A DNA stretch of 64,000 nt from Swaminathania salitolerans (GTDB taxonomy: Bacteria; Pseudomonadota; Alphaproteobacteria; Acetobacterales; Acetobacteraceae). The notes beneath the pieces are model-generated. The model saw only the letters and a program-made list of their open reading frames with translations, did not search any database and was not told the origin of the DNA. Position numbers and translations under genes: made by a program. Position 1 is the first letter of the stretch, and every line of letters starts with the position of its first letter. The stretch is from NCBI RefSeq assembly GCF_025994315.1, contig NZ_BAQE01000030.1; one strand, given 5' to 3'. This document shows positions 33,595 through 42,684 of the stretch, in pieces.

Positions 33595-36198
33595 TTACTC
33601 CGCCTCGGCCTGCTGACCGTTGATCACCAGACCATGGTCGTTCGCGGATACACGAACGGTCTGACCGTCGAAGATCGATCCATCGAGGATGAGACCCGCC
33701 AGCGTATTCTGCAGGCTGCGCTGGATGACCCTCTTGAGCGGGCGGGCACCATAGACCGGGTCGTAACCGGAATCGGCCAGCCATGCCTCGGCGGACCCGT
33801 CCAGATCGAGCTCGATCTTCCGGTCTTCCAGCAATCCGCGCAGGCGCTTGAGCTGGATCGCAACGATACGGGTCATATCCGTGCGCTGCAGCCTCGAGAA
33901 CAAGACGATCTCGTCGAGCCGGTTGAGAAATTCAGGCCGGAAGTGGTTGCGCACAACCGCCATGACCTGCGCCTGAACCATATCCGCAGATTCGCCGTCC
34001 GGCTGAGCCGCAAGCACATCCGAACCGAGATTCGAGGTCAGGATAATGATCGTGTTGCGGAAATCCACGACACGCCCCTGCCCGTCCGTCAGCCGTCCGT
34101 CATCGAGAACCTGAAGCAGGATGTTGAATACATCCTCATGGGCCTTCTCGACCTCATCGAAGAGAATGACCTGATAGGGCCTGCGCCGCACGGCCTCGGT
34201 CAGAACGCCCCCCTCTTCGTAACCGACATATCCCGGAGGCGCGCCCACCAGACGCGATACCGCGTGCTTCTCCATGAACTCGCTCATGTCGATCCGCAGC
34301 ATGGCGCGGTCGTCATCGAAAAGGAACTGCGCCAGAGCCTTGGCCAGCTCCGTCTTGCCGACACCCGTCGGACCGAGGAACAGGAAGGAGCCGATGGGAC
34401 GGTGCGGATCCTGCAATCCGGCCCGCGCGCGACGCACGGCATTCGAGACAGCCTTGAGCGCAGGCTCCTGGCCCACGACCCGCTCGCGCAACTCGTCTTC
34501 CATACGAACGAGCTTTGCGCGCTCTCCCTCCAGCATGCGATCGACCGGCACGCCGGTCCAGCGCGACACGACAGAGGCGATCCCCTGATCGGTGACAGCT
34601 TCGCTGAAGAGGCCGGTCTCCGCCGCGTCGTTCTGCTCTTCTGTCTGAGCGGTCTCGATCTGGCGTTCGAGATCCGGGATAGTGGCATACATCAGTTCGG
34701 ATGCACGACCCAGATCGCCCTTTCTCTGCGCGACCTCCACCTCGGAGCGGGCCTGATCGATCTGCTCCTTGAGCTTCTGGACCGCATTGACCCGGTTCTT
34801 CTCCGCATGCCATGCCGCGCTCATCGCGTCGGACTGCTCCTGCAGATCCGCAAGCTCCGCCTCCAGCTTGACGAGACGTTCACGGCTCGCGCTGTCCTCT
34901 TCCTTGCGGATGGCCTCGCGTTCGATCTTCAGCTGGATCACCCGGCGGTCGAGCTCATCGAGCGCCTCGGGCTTGCTGTCGATCTGCATACGAAGCCGGC
35001 TGGCTGCCTCATCGACCAGATCGATCGCCTTGTCGGGGAGGAAACGGTCGGTGATGTAGCGATTGGAGAGCGTCGCTGCCGCAACCAGTGCGCCGTCCGT
35101 AATCCGGACGCCGTGATGGAGCTCGTATTTCTCCTTGATCCCGCGCAGGATGGAAATGGTGTCGGCAACCGAAGGCTCACCGACGAAAACCGGCTGGAAG
35201 CGCCGCGCGAGTGCTGCATCCTTCTCGATATATTTGCGGTACTCGTCCAGCGTGGTTGCGCCGACACAGTGAAGAACGCCGCGCGCGAGTTCGGGCTTGA
35301 TCAGGTTCGACGCATCCATGGCGCCATCGGAGCGCCCGGCACCCACAAGCGTGTGCATCTCGTCGATAAACAGGATGATCTGTCCTTCGGCGCTCTCGAT
35401 TTCCTTGAGAACGGCCTTCAGACGCTCCTCGAACTCGCCGCGATATTTCGCGCCAGCCACCAGCGCGCCCATATCGAGCGAGAGAAGCTTCTTGTTGCGC
35501 AGGGCCTCGGGCACGTCGCCATTGACGATACGCAGAGCGAGCCCCTCGACGATTGCGGTCTTGCCCACACCCGGCTCGCCGATGAGCACCGGGTTGTTCT
35601 TCGTCCGCCGAGCGAGAACCTGAATCGTCCGCCTGATTTCCTCGTCTCTGCCGATCACCGGGTCGAGCTTGCCGGATTGCGCGACCGCGGTCACGTCGCG
35701 TGCGTATTTTTTCAGCGCATCGAAGCTGGCCTCGGCATTGGCGCTATCGACCACGCGGCCCTTGCGCAGTTCCGCAACGGCACGCTCCAGCGCCTTGGCA
35801 TCGGCCTTGCCTTCGCTCAGTGCCTGGCCTGCTGCGCTTTTGCTCGCGGCAAGCGCCACCAGAAGGCGATCCTGTGCGACGAAGCTGTCACCGGCCTTCT
35901 GGGCGTCCTGCTCGGCCTGATCGAGCACGCGCACGAGATCCGGGGTCGCCTGAGGCTGGCCCGCGCCACCGCCCTGCACCTTCGGCAGGCGCGACAGGGC
36001 AGCATCGTTGGCCTGTCGCACGACATCCGGGCTTCCGCCTGCGGCACGGATCAGGCCCGATGCGGCGCCTTCAGGATCGTCGAGAAGCGCCTTCAGCAGA
36101 TGTTCGGGGGTGAGCTGCTGGTGATAGTCCCGCAGCGCGATGGTGGAAGCAGCCTGAAGAAACCCGCGGCTACGTTCGGTGAATTTTTCGATATTCAT
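33595..36198 (-). CDS. clpB: ATP-dependent disaggregase ClpB
   Basis: A hexameric AAA+ chaperone that pulls apart protein aggregates with DnaK. It has 867 residues, the typical length. The N-domain starts MNIEKFTERSRGFLQAASTI in family fashion. Two nucleotide-binding domains carry Walker A motifs GEPGVGKTAIV and GPTGVGKTELAKAL. A long coiled-coil middle domain (about residues 400-530, rich in Glu, Lys and Arg) distinguishes ClpB from ClpA and ClpC. A candidate heat-shock promoter lies about 90 bases upstream. The gene is single, ending at a bidirectional terminator. Confidence 0.98.
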   Translation of the reverse strand: MNIEKFTERSRGFLQAASTIALRDYHQQLTPEHLLKALLDDPEGAASGLIRAAGGSPDVVRQANDAALSRLPKVQGGGAGQPQATPDLVRVLDQAEQDAQKAGDSFVAQDRLLVALAASKSAAGQALSEGKADAKALERAVAELRKGRVVDSANAEASFDALKKYARDVTAVAQSGKLDPVIGRDEEIRRTIQVLARRTKNNPVLIGEPGVGKTAIVEGLALRIVNGDVPEALRNKKLLSLDMGALVAGAKYRGEFEERLKAVLKEIESAEGQIILFIDEMHTLVGAGRSDGAMDASNLIKPELARGVLHCVGATTLDEYRKYIEKDAALARRFQPVFVGEPSVADTISILRGIKEKYELHHGVRITDGALVAAATLSNRYITDRFLPDKAIDLVDEAASRLRMQIDSKPEALDELDRRVIQLKIEREAIRKEEDSASRERLVKLEAELADLQEQSDAMSAAWHAEKNRVNAVQKLKEQIDQARSEVEVAQRKGDLGRASELMYATIPDLERQIETAQTEEQNDAAETGLFSEAVTDQGIASVVSRWTGVPVDRMLEGERAKLVRMEDELRERVVGQEPALKAVSNAVRRARAGLQDPHRPIGSFLFLGPTGVGKTELAKALAQFLFDDDRAMLRIDMSEFMEKHAVSRLVGAPPGYVGYEEGGVLTEAVRRRPYQVILFDEVEKAHEDVFNILLQVLDDGRLTDGQGRVVDFRNTIIILTSNLGSDVLAAQPDGESADMVQAQVMAVVRNHFRPEFLNRLDEIVLFSRLQRTDMTRIVAIQLKRLRGLLEDRKIELDLDGSAEAWLADSGYDPVYGARPLKRVIQRSLQNTLAGLILDGSIFDGQTVRVSANDHGLVINGQQAEAE

Positions 36199-36288
36199 TG
36201 TTTTACAGAACTCCCTTGCCCCAGTTCAGGCGGCTAGCGTGATTTGCGAGAACCCCGTCAGAGGCAGTCCTCGCATCGACACTTCAGG

Positions 36289-36316
36289 ATGTGGGGTCGT
36301 TCTGTAGTTTGCCAAG
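36289..36316 (-). promoter_or_regulatory. Sigma-32-like heat-shock promoter candidate for clpB
   Basis: On the minus strand CTTG (36316-36313) and CCCACAT (36295-36289) are separated by 17 bases. This resembles alphaproteobacterial heat-shock promoters (CTTG, 17-18 bases, CYTAT-type minus 10). Transcription would begin near 36282, giving an 80-90 base leader. ClpB is a classical heat-shock gene, which supports the reading. Confidence 0.4.
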
Positions 36317-36417
36317 TGCGCCCGGGCGGAGATGTGGCAGGAACCGGCTCCGACGAAAACCGGTTCGCTCTGCAATCTGCTTACCCGCCCGTTTGCCCCG
36401 CTGTTGTCGGGTGACGT

Positions 36418-37917
36418 TCAGTCCTGGACGGCTCGGGCCAGCGCCGGGGCGGAAGCCCCCTTCTTCCGTTCGAACTCGGCGAGCGAAAAGGCCCGACCGT
36501 AGATCTCGATCTGATCGGTCTGCAGATAGCTCTTTTCCAGAGGAATCGTCATGCGCACATACCGGCCGATCACACCCTTTTCGTCTTCCCAGCGGAATGG
36601 CGTGCCATCGAGACCGCCGAAAACCGCGCCGTCCTGCCTTTCGATTAGCGTCTGCCAGAAAAAGCGGTCATGCGAGATTTCGATGGTGAAGGTCGAGAGC
36701 CGCTCGAGCGCCCCGTCGAGACGATTGAAGATCATGATCTCATGGACATGGCAAAGTGCGCCGAGATCGACCATCCACCAGGGTTTGTCCTCGAGCGCCG
36801 TATGATGCTGCGGATTTCCGGTCAGGCGCCCCGAGACGGCGCGTGCCGCATCGTCGTCTCTCGATCCGGGATGAAGCGTGGAACTCTGGGTCGCACGCTT
36901 GCCTTTCGACAGAAGCGTCCAGCGGGAAACGGGGATGACGGTCGTCTTCCATCCTTCCGAAACCACCGAGCTCCAGTACTCCGCAAGACGGGTATCGAAT
37001 ACGGCATTGGTCGCCGCATGATGGGCGAGACGTTCGGCTTCGGATTTCGCGGCCCAGCTTCCCTGGGTCGCGAACTCGCCCCTCGTGCCCCGTTCGCGAC
37101 GACGGGCGAAATCCTGCTCGGACCGTATCACGAAATGCGCGATATATCCCGTTTCGAGGAGGCGTTTCCGCCGTTCGTCCGTTGCGAGAAAGGCATCGGC
37201 TTTACGGGGGAAGTCCTCATGATATCCGTCGAGCGTCTCACCGAGTGTGTTGCAGACCCGCAAGGGAGCGCCGAGAGAAGAGAGATCCTCATGAAATCTC
37301 GCGGTCGGACGCTCGGACGACAGACGGTAGGACACCGCCCCGACCTTGGCGAGGCTCTTGGTCACGGGTCCAACGCCGCTTTCGCGACGCGTGTAATTGC
37401 GCAACACGCCCGAGAGCGGCCGCTTCATATGGCCGTTATGCCCATACTGACACGCGTTGAAGCAGATGGCGTCATGCGTGTCGCCCAGCCGCGCCGTCAT
37501 CGCGCCGATGTCATGCAGATCCGGCAGCGAGATATACTCGTCCAGATCCAGAAACATCAGCCATTTCGTTTCGTGGGAATAATGGCGCAGATAATGCCGG
37601 TACATCTGCAACTGTTCGCCGACATAGCGGAAGTGATGAAATGTCACATAGGGCTTCGCGCCGCTAAGAAAAGGAAGGACAGCCTCGTAGAGCGCAGAAG
37701 GATCGTCATCGTTACAATACAGATAGACGTGATCGAAACCGATCGAACGATGATAATTCAGCCATTCGGCGATGTTTTCGTTTTCCCATCGCGCACAGGC
37801 GACCAGGACGTGCTGATACACGGGCGTCGGCCAGATTCCCCGCGTTTTCGCCACTGCAACGGGCAACCGGCCGAAACTGGAGAGATCGCGCGCGGAGGAA
37901 GATCTGGAGACTGCCAT
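36418..37917 (-). CDS. Glycosyltransferase (family 2/92-type) with C-terminal discoidin-like domain
   Basis: A 499-residue protein with no signal sequence. The N-terminal half matches glycosyltransferases of the Glyco_tranf_2_4 type: ARWENENIAEWLNYHRSIGFDHVYLYCNDD, given here in parts as ENENIAEWLNYHRSIGF and HVYLYCNDDD, and the metal-binding region WLMFLDLDEYI. The C-terminal 150 residues (KPWWMVDLGALCHVHEIMIF, then YVRMTIPLEKSYLQTDQIEIYG) look like an F5/8-type galactose-binding fold. It probably makes or modifies a surface glycan. The combination of both domains suggests binding of the acceptor sugar. It is a single minus-strand gene with the AGE-type isomerase gene divergent from it. Confidence 0.85.
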   Translation of the reverse strand: MAVSRSSSARDLSSFGRLPVAVAKTRGIWPTPVYQHVLVACARWENENIAEWLNYHRSIGFDHVYLYCNDDDPSALYEAVLPFLSGAKPYVTFHHFRYVGEQLQMYRHYLRHYSHETKWLMFLDLDEYISLPDLHDIGAMTARLGDTHDAICFNACQYGHNGHMKRPLSGVLRNYTRRESGVGPVTKSLAKVGAVSYRLSSERPTARFHEDLSSLGAPLRVCNTLGETLDGYHEDFPRKADAFLATDERRKRLLETGYIAHFVIRSEQDFARRRERGTRGEFATQGSWAAKSEAERLAHHAATNAVFDTRLAEYWSSVVSEGWKTTVIPVSRWTLLSKGKRATQSSTLHPGSRDDDAARAVSGRLTGNPQHHTALEDKPWWMVDLGALCHVHEIMIFNRLDGALERLSTFTIEISHDRFFWQTLIERQDGAVFGGLDGTPFRWEDEKGVIGRYVRMTIPLEKSYLQTDQIEIYGRAFSLAEFERKKGASAPALARAVQD

Positions 37918-38154
37918 GAGGGTTCGAAAACTCCATAGGGACCGTAGGGAAATGAACCGAGCCCGAACGCGAGGCCCGGATAATCGGGACGCACTCTAGG
38001 GCGCGCGCGCGCGGCCGAACAGGATTTTTCCTCTCTCGCAGCCTGCGGGTACACGCTTCGTCATATTTAATCCCGCGCGGCGATGGAGCCGGGCGGCAAC
38101 CCGCCGCCCTTCCCTGCGTGTCTATCGCATTCGCCATCGCACAGGGATGCCCCC

Positions 38155-39411
38155 ATGACCGATCTGCTTTCGCCCATGCTTCTCCCGGATTCCAGCTGGG
38201 TACGTCGCTCCGCTCATCGCCTGTGGCTCGCCGCCCAGGGGCGTCGTCTGCTGAGATTCGGCGCCGCCTCACGCATGACGGGCGGTTTCGGCGCGCTGGG
38301 CGTGGACGGCACCCTGCCGGATGGCGCCGAGGCCGACGGCATTCTGACCGCGCGCATGGTTCACGCGTTTTCGATGGGGGCTCTGCAGGGCATTCCCGGC
38401 TGCCTTCCCCTCGTCCGACACGGTGTCGAGGCTCTTCTCGGGCCGCTGCACGATGCTCGCCACGGAGGGTGGTTCGAGGTCGCAAGCGCGCCGGAGAACC
38501 GGAAACAGGCCTATCTCCACGCATTCGTGGCGCTCGCAGGGTCTTCCGCAACCCTGCTCGGGGTAGAGGGCGGGAAAAGGCTTCTCGATCTGGCGACCGG
38601 GGTGCTCGAAAACCATTACTGGTCCGAAGACGAAGGGGTCATGCGCGAGAGCTTCGCCCGGGACTGGAGCGATGAGGAGAATTATCGGGGCGCGAATGCG
38701 AACATGCATTCCACCGAGGCCTGTCTCGCTCTGGCCGATATCACCACGGACGGAAAATGGCTGGATCGCGCCGCGCGTATCGTCCATCGCTTCGTCCATG
38801 AAATTGCGGGGGCGCATGAGCACTGCATGCCCGAGCATTTCGACCGTAACTGGACGTTGCTGCGCGATTACAACCGCGACAAGCCGACCGATCCTCTGCG
38901 GCCCTATGGAATGACACCCGGACATTTTTCGGAATGGGCGCATCTGACCCTCAAGGTCGAAGCCGCGCTGCTGAGAAAGACAGGAACAGCACCCGGCTGG
39001 ATGCTCCCCGATGCCCGTGCGCTGCTGGCGAGCGCCCTGCGTTATGGCTGGGCGCCCGACGGCAAGCCGGGCATGGTCTATACCATCGACTGGGATCACA
39101 AGGTGCATGTGCCGGTGCGTGCCCACTGGGTACAGGCCGAGAGCGTGACGGCTGCGGTCAACCTGCTCAAGAGAACGGGCAGCGGCGAATACGAGGTCTG
39201 GTACAGGCGGATCTGGGATTATATCGCCAACACCCTGATCGATTACGATCAGGGAAGCTGGCGAAACGAGGTCGATGCCGACGGCCATCTTTCGGGCGAA
39301 GTCTATGCCGACAAGGCCGATCTCTATCACGCCTATCAGGCGACCGTTGCACCGTTCCTGCCTCTGGCGCCCTGCCTGACCCTGGCGCTCAGGGAATCGG
39401 ATATCGTCTGA
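38155..39411 (+). CDS. AGE-family sugar epimerase/isomerase, YihS-like
   Basis: An (alpha/alpha)6-barrel sugar isomerase of 418 residues, near the 413 of E. coli YihS. Conserved parts are ANANMHSTEACLAL, GMTPGHFSEWAHLTLK, HWVQAESVTAAV and the terminal DLYHAYQATVAP with the catalytic His. YihS-type enzymes interconvert mannose, fructose and glucose, and sulfoquinovose, while other members act on N-acylglucosamine. No sulfoquinovose genes are nearby, so an aldose-ketose isomerase role such as mannose-fructose is more likely. ATG 38155 has AGGGA upstream. It is a single gene, divergent from the glycosyltransferase. Confidence 0.85.
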   Translation: MTDLLSPMLLPDSSWVRRSAHRLWLAAQGRRLLRFGAASRMTGGFGALGVDGTLPDGAEADGILTARMVHAFSMGALQGIPGCLPLVRHGVEALLGPLHDARHGGWFEVASAPENRKQAYLHAFVALAGSSATLLGVEGGKRLLDLATGVLENHYWSEDEGVMRESFARDWSDEENYRGANANMHSTEACLALADITTDGKWLDRAARIVHRFVHEIAGAHEHCMPEHFDRNWTLLRDYNRDKPTDPLRPYGMTPGHFSEWAHLTLKVEAALLRKTGTAPGWMLPDARALLASALRYGWAPDGKPGMVYTIDWDHKVHVPVRAHWVQAESVTAAVNLLKRTGSGEYEVWYRRIWDYIANTLIDYDQGSWRNEVDADGHLSGEVYADKADLYHAYQATVAPFLPLAPCLTLALRESDIV

Positions 39412-39510
39412 GGATCGTCTGAGGGGCAGACAGGGCCACCAGCCCCTCCCCGCCAGCCTCTCCCATGGCAGCCTCTCCATGGCAGAGCCCGCCCGGGACA
39501 GATCCCGCCC
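39403..39510 (+). repeat. Cluster of short tandem duplications after the isomerase gene
   Basis: ATCGTCTGAGG is duplicated at 39403-39413 and 39414-39424, and the first copy contains the gene's stop codon. CAGCCTCTCCCATGG and CAGCCTCTCCATGG follow at 39454-39482. CCCGCCCGGG then occurs twice within 16 bases. No gene is present. Confidence 0.8.
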
Positions 39511-39546
39511 GGGGAGGCCGGGAAGGATCGTCCGAGAGAGAGACGC

Positions 39547-40314
39547 TTACTCGCCGCCGCCCTCGATCCGGTCATATCCGGCGGAACCGGGCGGCGCACC
39601 GCGGGGAATGAGAGGCTGGTCGGACACATGAATGGCCTGGAGCCGGTTCGGCCCGAGCCGGGTCACGACGACAAGCTTTCCGTACGCAGTGTTGTAGCCA
39701 TAGCCATCGGCATAGACCGGCGCGCCGTTCTGAAGGAAACCGGTGCGGGATGCGGCCGCCGGTACGCGCAACACGGTCCCGTCTCCGAGGACCGCGCCAT
39801 TCACGGCGCCATCGCCGTCATGCAGCAGGCGAACGATACGCCCTTCGGCACTTGCAGGCGGCGCCGATGTCACCAGCTCGGGCAACGGAGAGGCACAGAC
39901 ATCCTGCGTGCTGCGCCCCCGGGACATGATGAGGGCGAAGGCGCGCACGAGATGCAGTGACGGCGCCGCGAGCCCCCTGACCGCCAGGGCCGCCCCGGGG
40001 CGCAGATCGTGATCCTGCGCGGCCAGACCCGGCGGCATCTCGACTTCCGTGCCATCGGCAAGAAGGGCTCCGGTGGCGTCGCCCTGCGTCCCGGGCAGAA
40101 GGCGCGCGATGCGCCCGCTGAAGCGCGGCAGGGAAGAGAGATCGAAAACGCAGGTTCCGTCCGTGTCACGCCCCGGGCTTGCACTGACCGGCGTTGGGGA
40201 CGCGGAGGGTCGGGACGCGGGCGACCGGGGTGCCGACGCCGCGATCCCCGATGCCGAGAGGAACATAATGGTGGCCAGCCCCGTAAGAGAGGCCGTCAGC
40301 ATGCGCGATCTCAT
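39547..40314 (-). CDS. Secreted protein with two GRIxRLL modules, function unknown
   Basis: A 255-residue exported protein with a signal sequence (LTASLTGLATIMFLSASGIAASA) and a Pro/Ser/Ala-rich linker. Two similar segments follow: FSGRIARLLPGTQGDATGALLADG and AEGRIVRLLHDGDGAVNGAVLGDG, split here as GRIARLLPGTQGDATGALL and GRIVRLLHDGDGAVNGAVL. Each is followed by a Val/Pro-rich stretch, indicating an internal duplication of a small beta-barrel-like domain. I do not recognise the family. ATG 40314 is chosen over 40332 because GGAAGAG lies six bases before it. It follows purH by 21 bases on the same strand. Confidence 0.75.
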   Translation of the reverse strand: MRSRMLTASLTGLATIMFLSASGIAASAPRSPASRPSASPTPVSASPGRDTDGTCVFDLSSLPRFSGRIARLLPGTQGDATGALLADGTEVEMPPGLAAQDHDLRPGAALAVRGLAAPSLHLVRAFALIMSRGRSTQDVCASPLPELVTSAPPASAEGRIVRLLHDGDGAVNGAVLGDGTVLRVPAAASRTGFLQNGAPVYADGYGYNTAYGKLVVVTRLGPNRLQAIHVSDQPLIPRGAPPGSAGYDRIEGGGE

Positions 40315-40335
40315 CCTTCGCTCTTCCTTCATTCT

Positions 40336-41916
40336 TCAGTGGCGGAAATGACGCATTCCCGTAAACACCATCGCGATCCCGGCCGCATCCGCCGCGTCGA
40401 TGACCTCCTGGTCCCGGATCGATCCGCCGGGCTGGATCACGGCCTTCGCACCGGCGGCGATCACGCTCTCGAGTCCATCGGCGAACGGGAAGAACGCATC
40501 CGAAGCCGCGACCGAGCCTTCGGTCAGCGCCACGCTCTCGCCCGCAGCCTCGGCAGCATCCATACTCTTGCGTGCCGCGATCCGTGCGGAATCGACCCGC
40601 GACATCTGCCCGGCACCGATACCGACCGTAGCGCCATCCCTGACGTAGATCACGGCATTGGACTTGACGTGTTTCGCAACGCGGAAAGCGAAGAGAAGAT
40701 CGGCCATTTCCTGCCCGGTCGGCGCTCTCTTCGTAACGACCCGCAGCGCCTCGGGGCCGACGCGTCCTGCATCGCGTTCCTGGGCGAGGAAACCGCCCGC
40801 AACCGATTTGAACGTCATGCCGCCCGAAACCGGGGAAGGAACCCCGCCCGTCAGCAGAAGTCTCAGGTTCTTCTTGCGACTGAGAACGGCCTTGGCCTCC
40901 TCGGAGGCATCCGGCGCGACGATGACCTCTGTGAACAGCGTTGCGATCTGCTCGGCCGTCTCGACGTCGAGCGGCCGGTTGAGGGCAACGATCCCTCCGA
41001 AGGCCGAGACCGGATCGCAGCGCAAGGCGGCCTTCCACGCCTCGACAAGCGTCGGCGCTGTTGCGACCCCGCACGGATTGGCATGTTTGACGATCACGAT
41101 AGCCGGCGCGTCGAACTCCGCAACAGCCTCGAAAGCCGCATCGGTATCGTTCAGATTGTTATAGCTCAGCGCCTTGCCCTGGATCTGTCGTGCCGTGGCG
41201 ATGCCGAAGCGGTTTTCCCCCGTCGTGTAGAACGCAGCGTCCTGATGGGGATTTTCACCATAGCGCAGCAATTCCCTGCGGGTGCCGCTCACGGTCATGA
41301 CCGCCGGAAGCGCTTCGCCCCGCTGCCGGGCGAACCAGCTCGCGATCATCGCGTCGTACGATGCGGTATGCGCATAGGCCTGCCCCGCCCAGAGCTGACG
41401 CTCGGCCAGAGTGGTGCCACCCTGATCCAGCGCGGCAATGAAAGCGCCATATTGATCGGGATCGGTGAGAATGACCACGTGATCGTGGTTCTTGGCGGCC
41501 GCACGGATCATCGCAGGTCCGCCGATATCGATGTTCTCGATACAGGTATCGGCATCGGCCCCGGAGGCGACGGTCGCTGCGAAAGGATAGAGATTGACGC
41601 AGACAAGATCGATCGGGGCGATGGAATGGGCGTCCATCTGTGCGCGATGGCTCTCGAGATCGCGACGCCCCAGAATGCCCCCATGGATCTGCGGCACGAG
41701 CGTCTTCACCCGACCGTCGAGGATTTCCGGAAAACCCGTATGATCGGAGACATCCGTCACCTCCAGCCCCGCCTCGCGCAGGGCCTTGGCCGATCCCCCG
41801 GTGGAGAGCAATGCGACCCCTTTATCGATCAATGCCCTGCCGAGTTCGATCAGACCCGCCTTGTCGCTGACGGAAAGAAGCGCCCGGCGCATGGGCAAAC
41901 GATCGGAAGAAGTCAT
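40336..41916 (-). CDS. purH: Bifunctional AICAR formyltransferase / IMP cyclohydrolase
   Basis: Catalyses the last two steps to IMP in purine synthesis. It has 526 residues. The N-terminal IMP cyclohydrolase part begins ALLSVSDKAGLIELGRAL and includes HPTVAGGFLA-like and VCVNLYPF segments; the C-terminal formyltransferase has VKHANPCGVATAPT and AFGGIVALNRPLD. The C-terminal DAADAAGIAMVFTGMRHFRH is canonical. It overlaps the upstream YdjM-like gene by four bases (ATGA) and is followed by the secreted protein gene. Confidence 0.97.
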   Translation of the reverse strand: MTSSDRLPMRRALLSVSDKAGLIELGRALIDKGVALLSTGGSAKALREAGLEVTDVSDHTGFPEILDGRVKTLVPQIHGGILGRRDLESHRAQMDAHSIAPIDLVCVNLYPFAATVASGADADTCIENIDIGGPAMIRAAAKNHDHVVILTDPDQYGAFIAALDQGGTTLAERQLWAGQAYAHTASYDAMIASWFARQRGEALPAVMTVSGTRRELLRYGENPHQDAAFYTTGENRFGIATARQIQGKALSYNNLNDTDAAFEAVAEFDAPAIVIVKHANPCGVATAPTLVEAWKAALRCDPVSAFGGIVALNRPLDVETAEQIATLFTEVIVAPDASEEAKAVLSRKKNLRLLLTGGVPSPVSGGMTFKSVAGGFLAQERDAGRVGPEALRVVTKRAPTGQEMADLLFAFRVAKHVKSNAVIYVRDGATVGIGAGQMSRVDSARIAARKSMDAAEAAGESVALTEGSVAASDAFFPFADGLESVIAAGAKAVIQPGGSIRDQEVIDAADAAGIAMVFTGMRHFRH

Positions 41917-42503
41917 GTCTCGCTCCGCGGTAACTGATGATCCGCCTGCTCATATGCCCTCAGACGCTCTTGCGCAATGAAACGGACGGACTTCGCACGA
42001 TGCGCCGTTTCGCCCGGTTGAGCGCAAAGGTTATGATAGGACAGCACACAGAGAAGCGCGAGCGAGCCGAGCAGAACGAGATATTCCCGGAAACTCCCGA
42101 CTTTCGCATAGGGCCAGAAGGCGATGCGATTTCGCGAAAGCGGATAGAGAGCCCAGCAGCCGCCGGTGGGCAGGTCGCCGAGGATATGGCTCGCATAACC
42201 GATGAGAAACGCGCCGAGCGGCCCCGCAAGGGCCTTCTGTCCCAGCTCCGTTGCGATCAGCACCGCCAGCGCGAAGGGCACGAAGAGGCTATGCGTGACC
42301 GTACGATGCCCGCACCATCTGGCGAGAAGGCGGGAGACGGGCTTCAGGCGCGAGCCGAGCATCGATCGCTCGGTATCGATATCGGGTACGAGACTTCCCA
42401 GAGCGCCCGCACAGAGCCCTTCGAACGAGGGCGCGATCCAGGCAGCGGACATGGCCGTGAGCACACAGGCGACACCAAGAACGAGATGGGAACGTCCAGT
42501 CAT
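41913..42503 (-). CDS. YdjM-like inner-membrane metal-dependent hydrolase
   Basis: A 196-residue membrane protein of the LexA-regulated YdjM family (PF04307 type). Family features are SHLVLGVACVL near the N-terminus, GSLVPDIDTERS, HRTVTHSL and ASHILGDLPT, where the Asp and His residues form a putative metal site. About four membrane helices are visible. The biochemical function is unknown. It overlaps purH by four bases, and I see no clear LexA box upstream. Confidence 0.82.
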   Translation of the reverse strand: MTGRSHLVLGVACVLTAMSAAWIAPSFEGLCAGALGSLVPDIDTERSMLGSRLKPVSRLLARWCGHRTVTHSLFVPFALAVLIATELGQKALAGPLGAFLIGYASHILGDLPTGGCWALYPLSRNRIAFWPYAKVGSFREYLVLLGSLALLCVLSYHNLCAQPGETAHRAKSVRFIAQERLRAYEQADHQLPRSET

Positions 42504-42684
42504 CCCTTCTTATGACATTGCTTTGACCGTCGCGTCCATATCATTGATTTTCAATGATAAAGATCTGGCTTTCCCGGAGGAGTCACGACCGGGCAATCAG
42601 GGAGACCCGGCCATATTTCCCCGCGATGGGAAGTCTTCGATCGTTTACGGGAATTATCCTGAGACAAGAGACGAGAAATATAGT

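Noticed and set aside
33460..36237. 925-residue open frame opposite clpB
   Set aside because: It mirrors the clpB coding sequence; long antisense frames are common here because of third-position GC bias.
37995..38016. Alternating CG run with Z-DNA potential
   Set aside because: The run is short and such stretches are expected in this GC-rich genome; no other feature supports a function.
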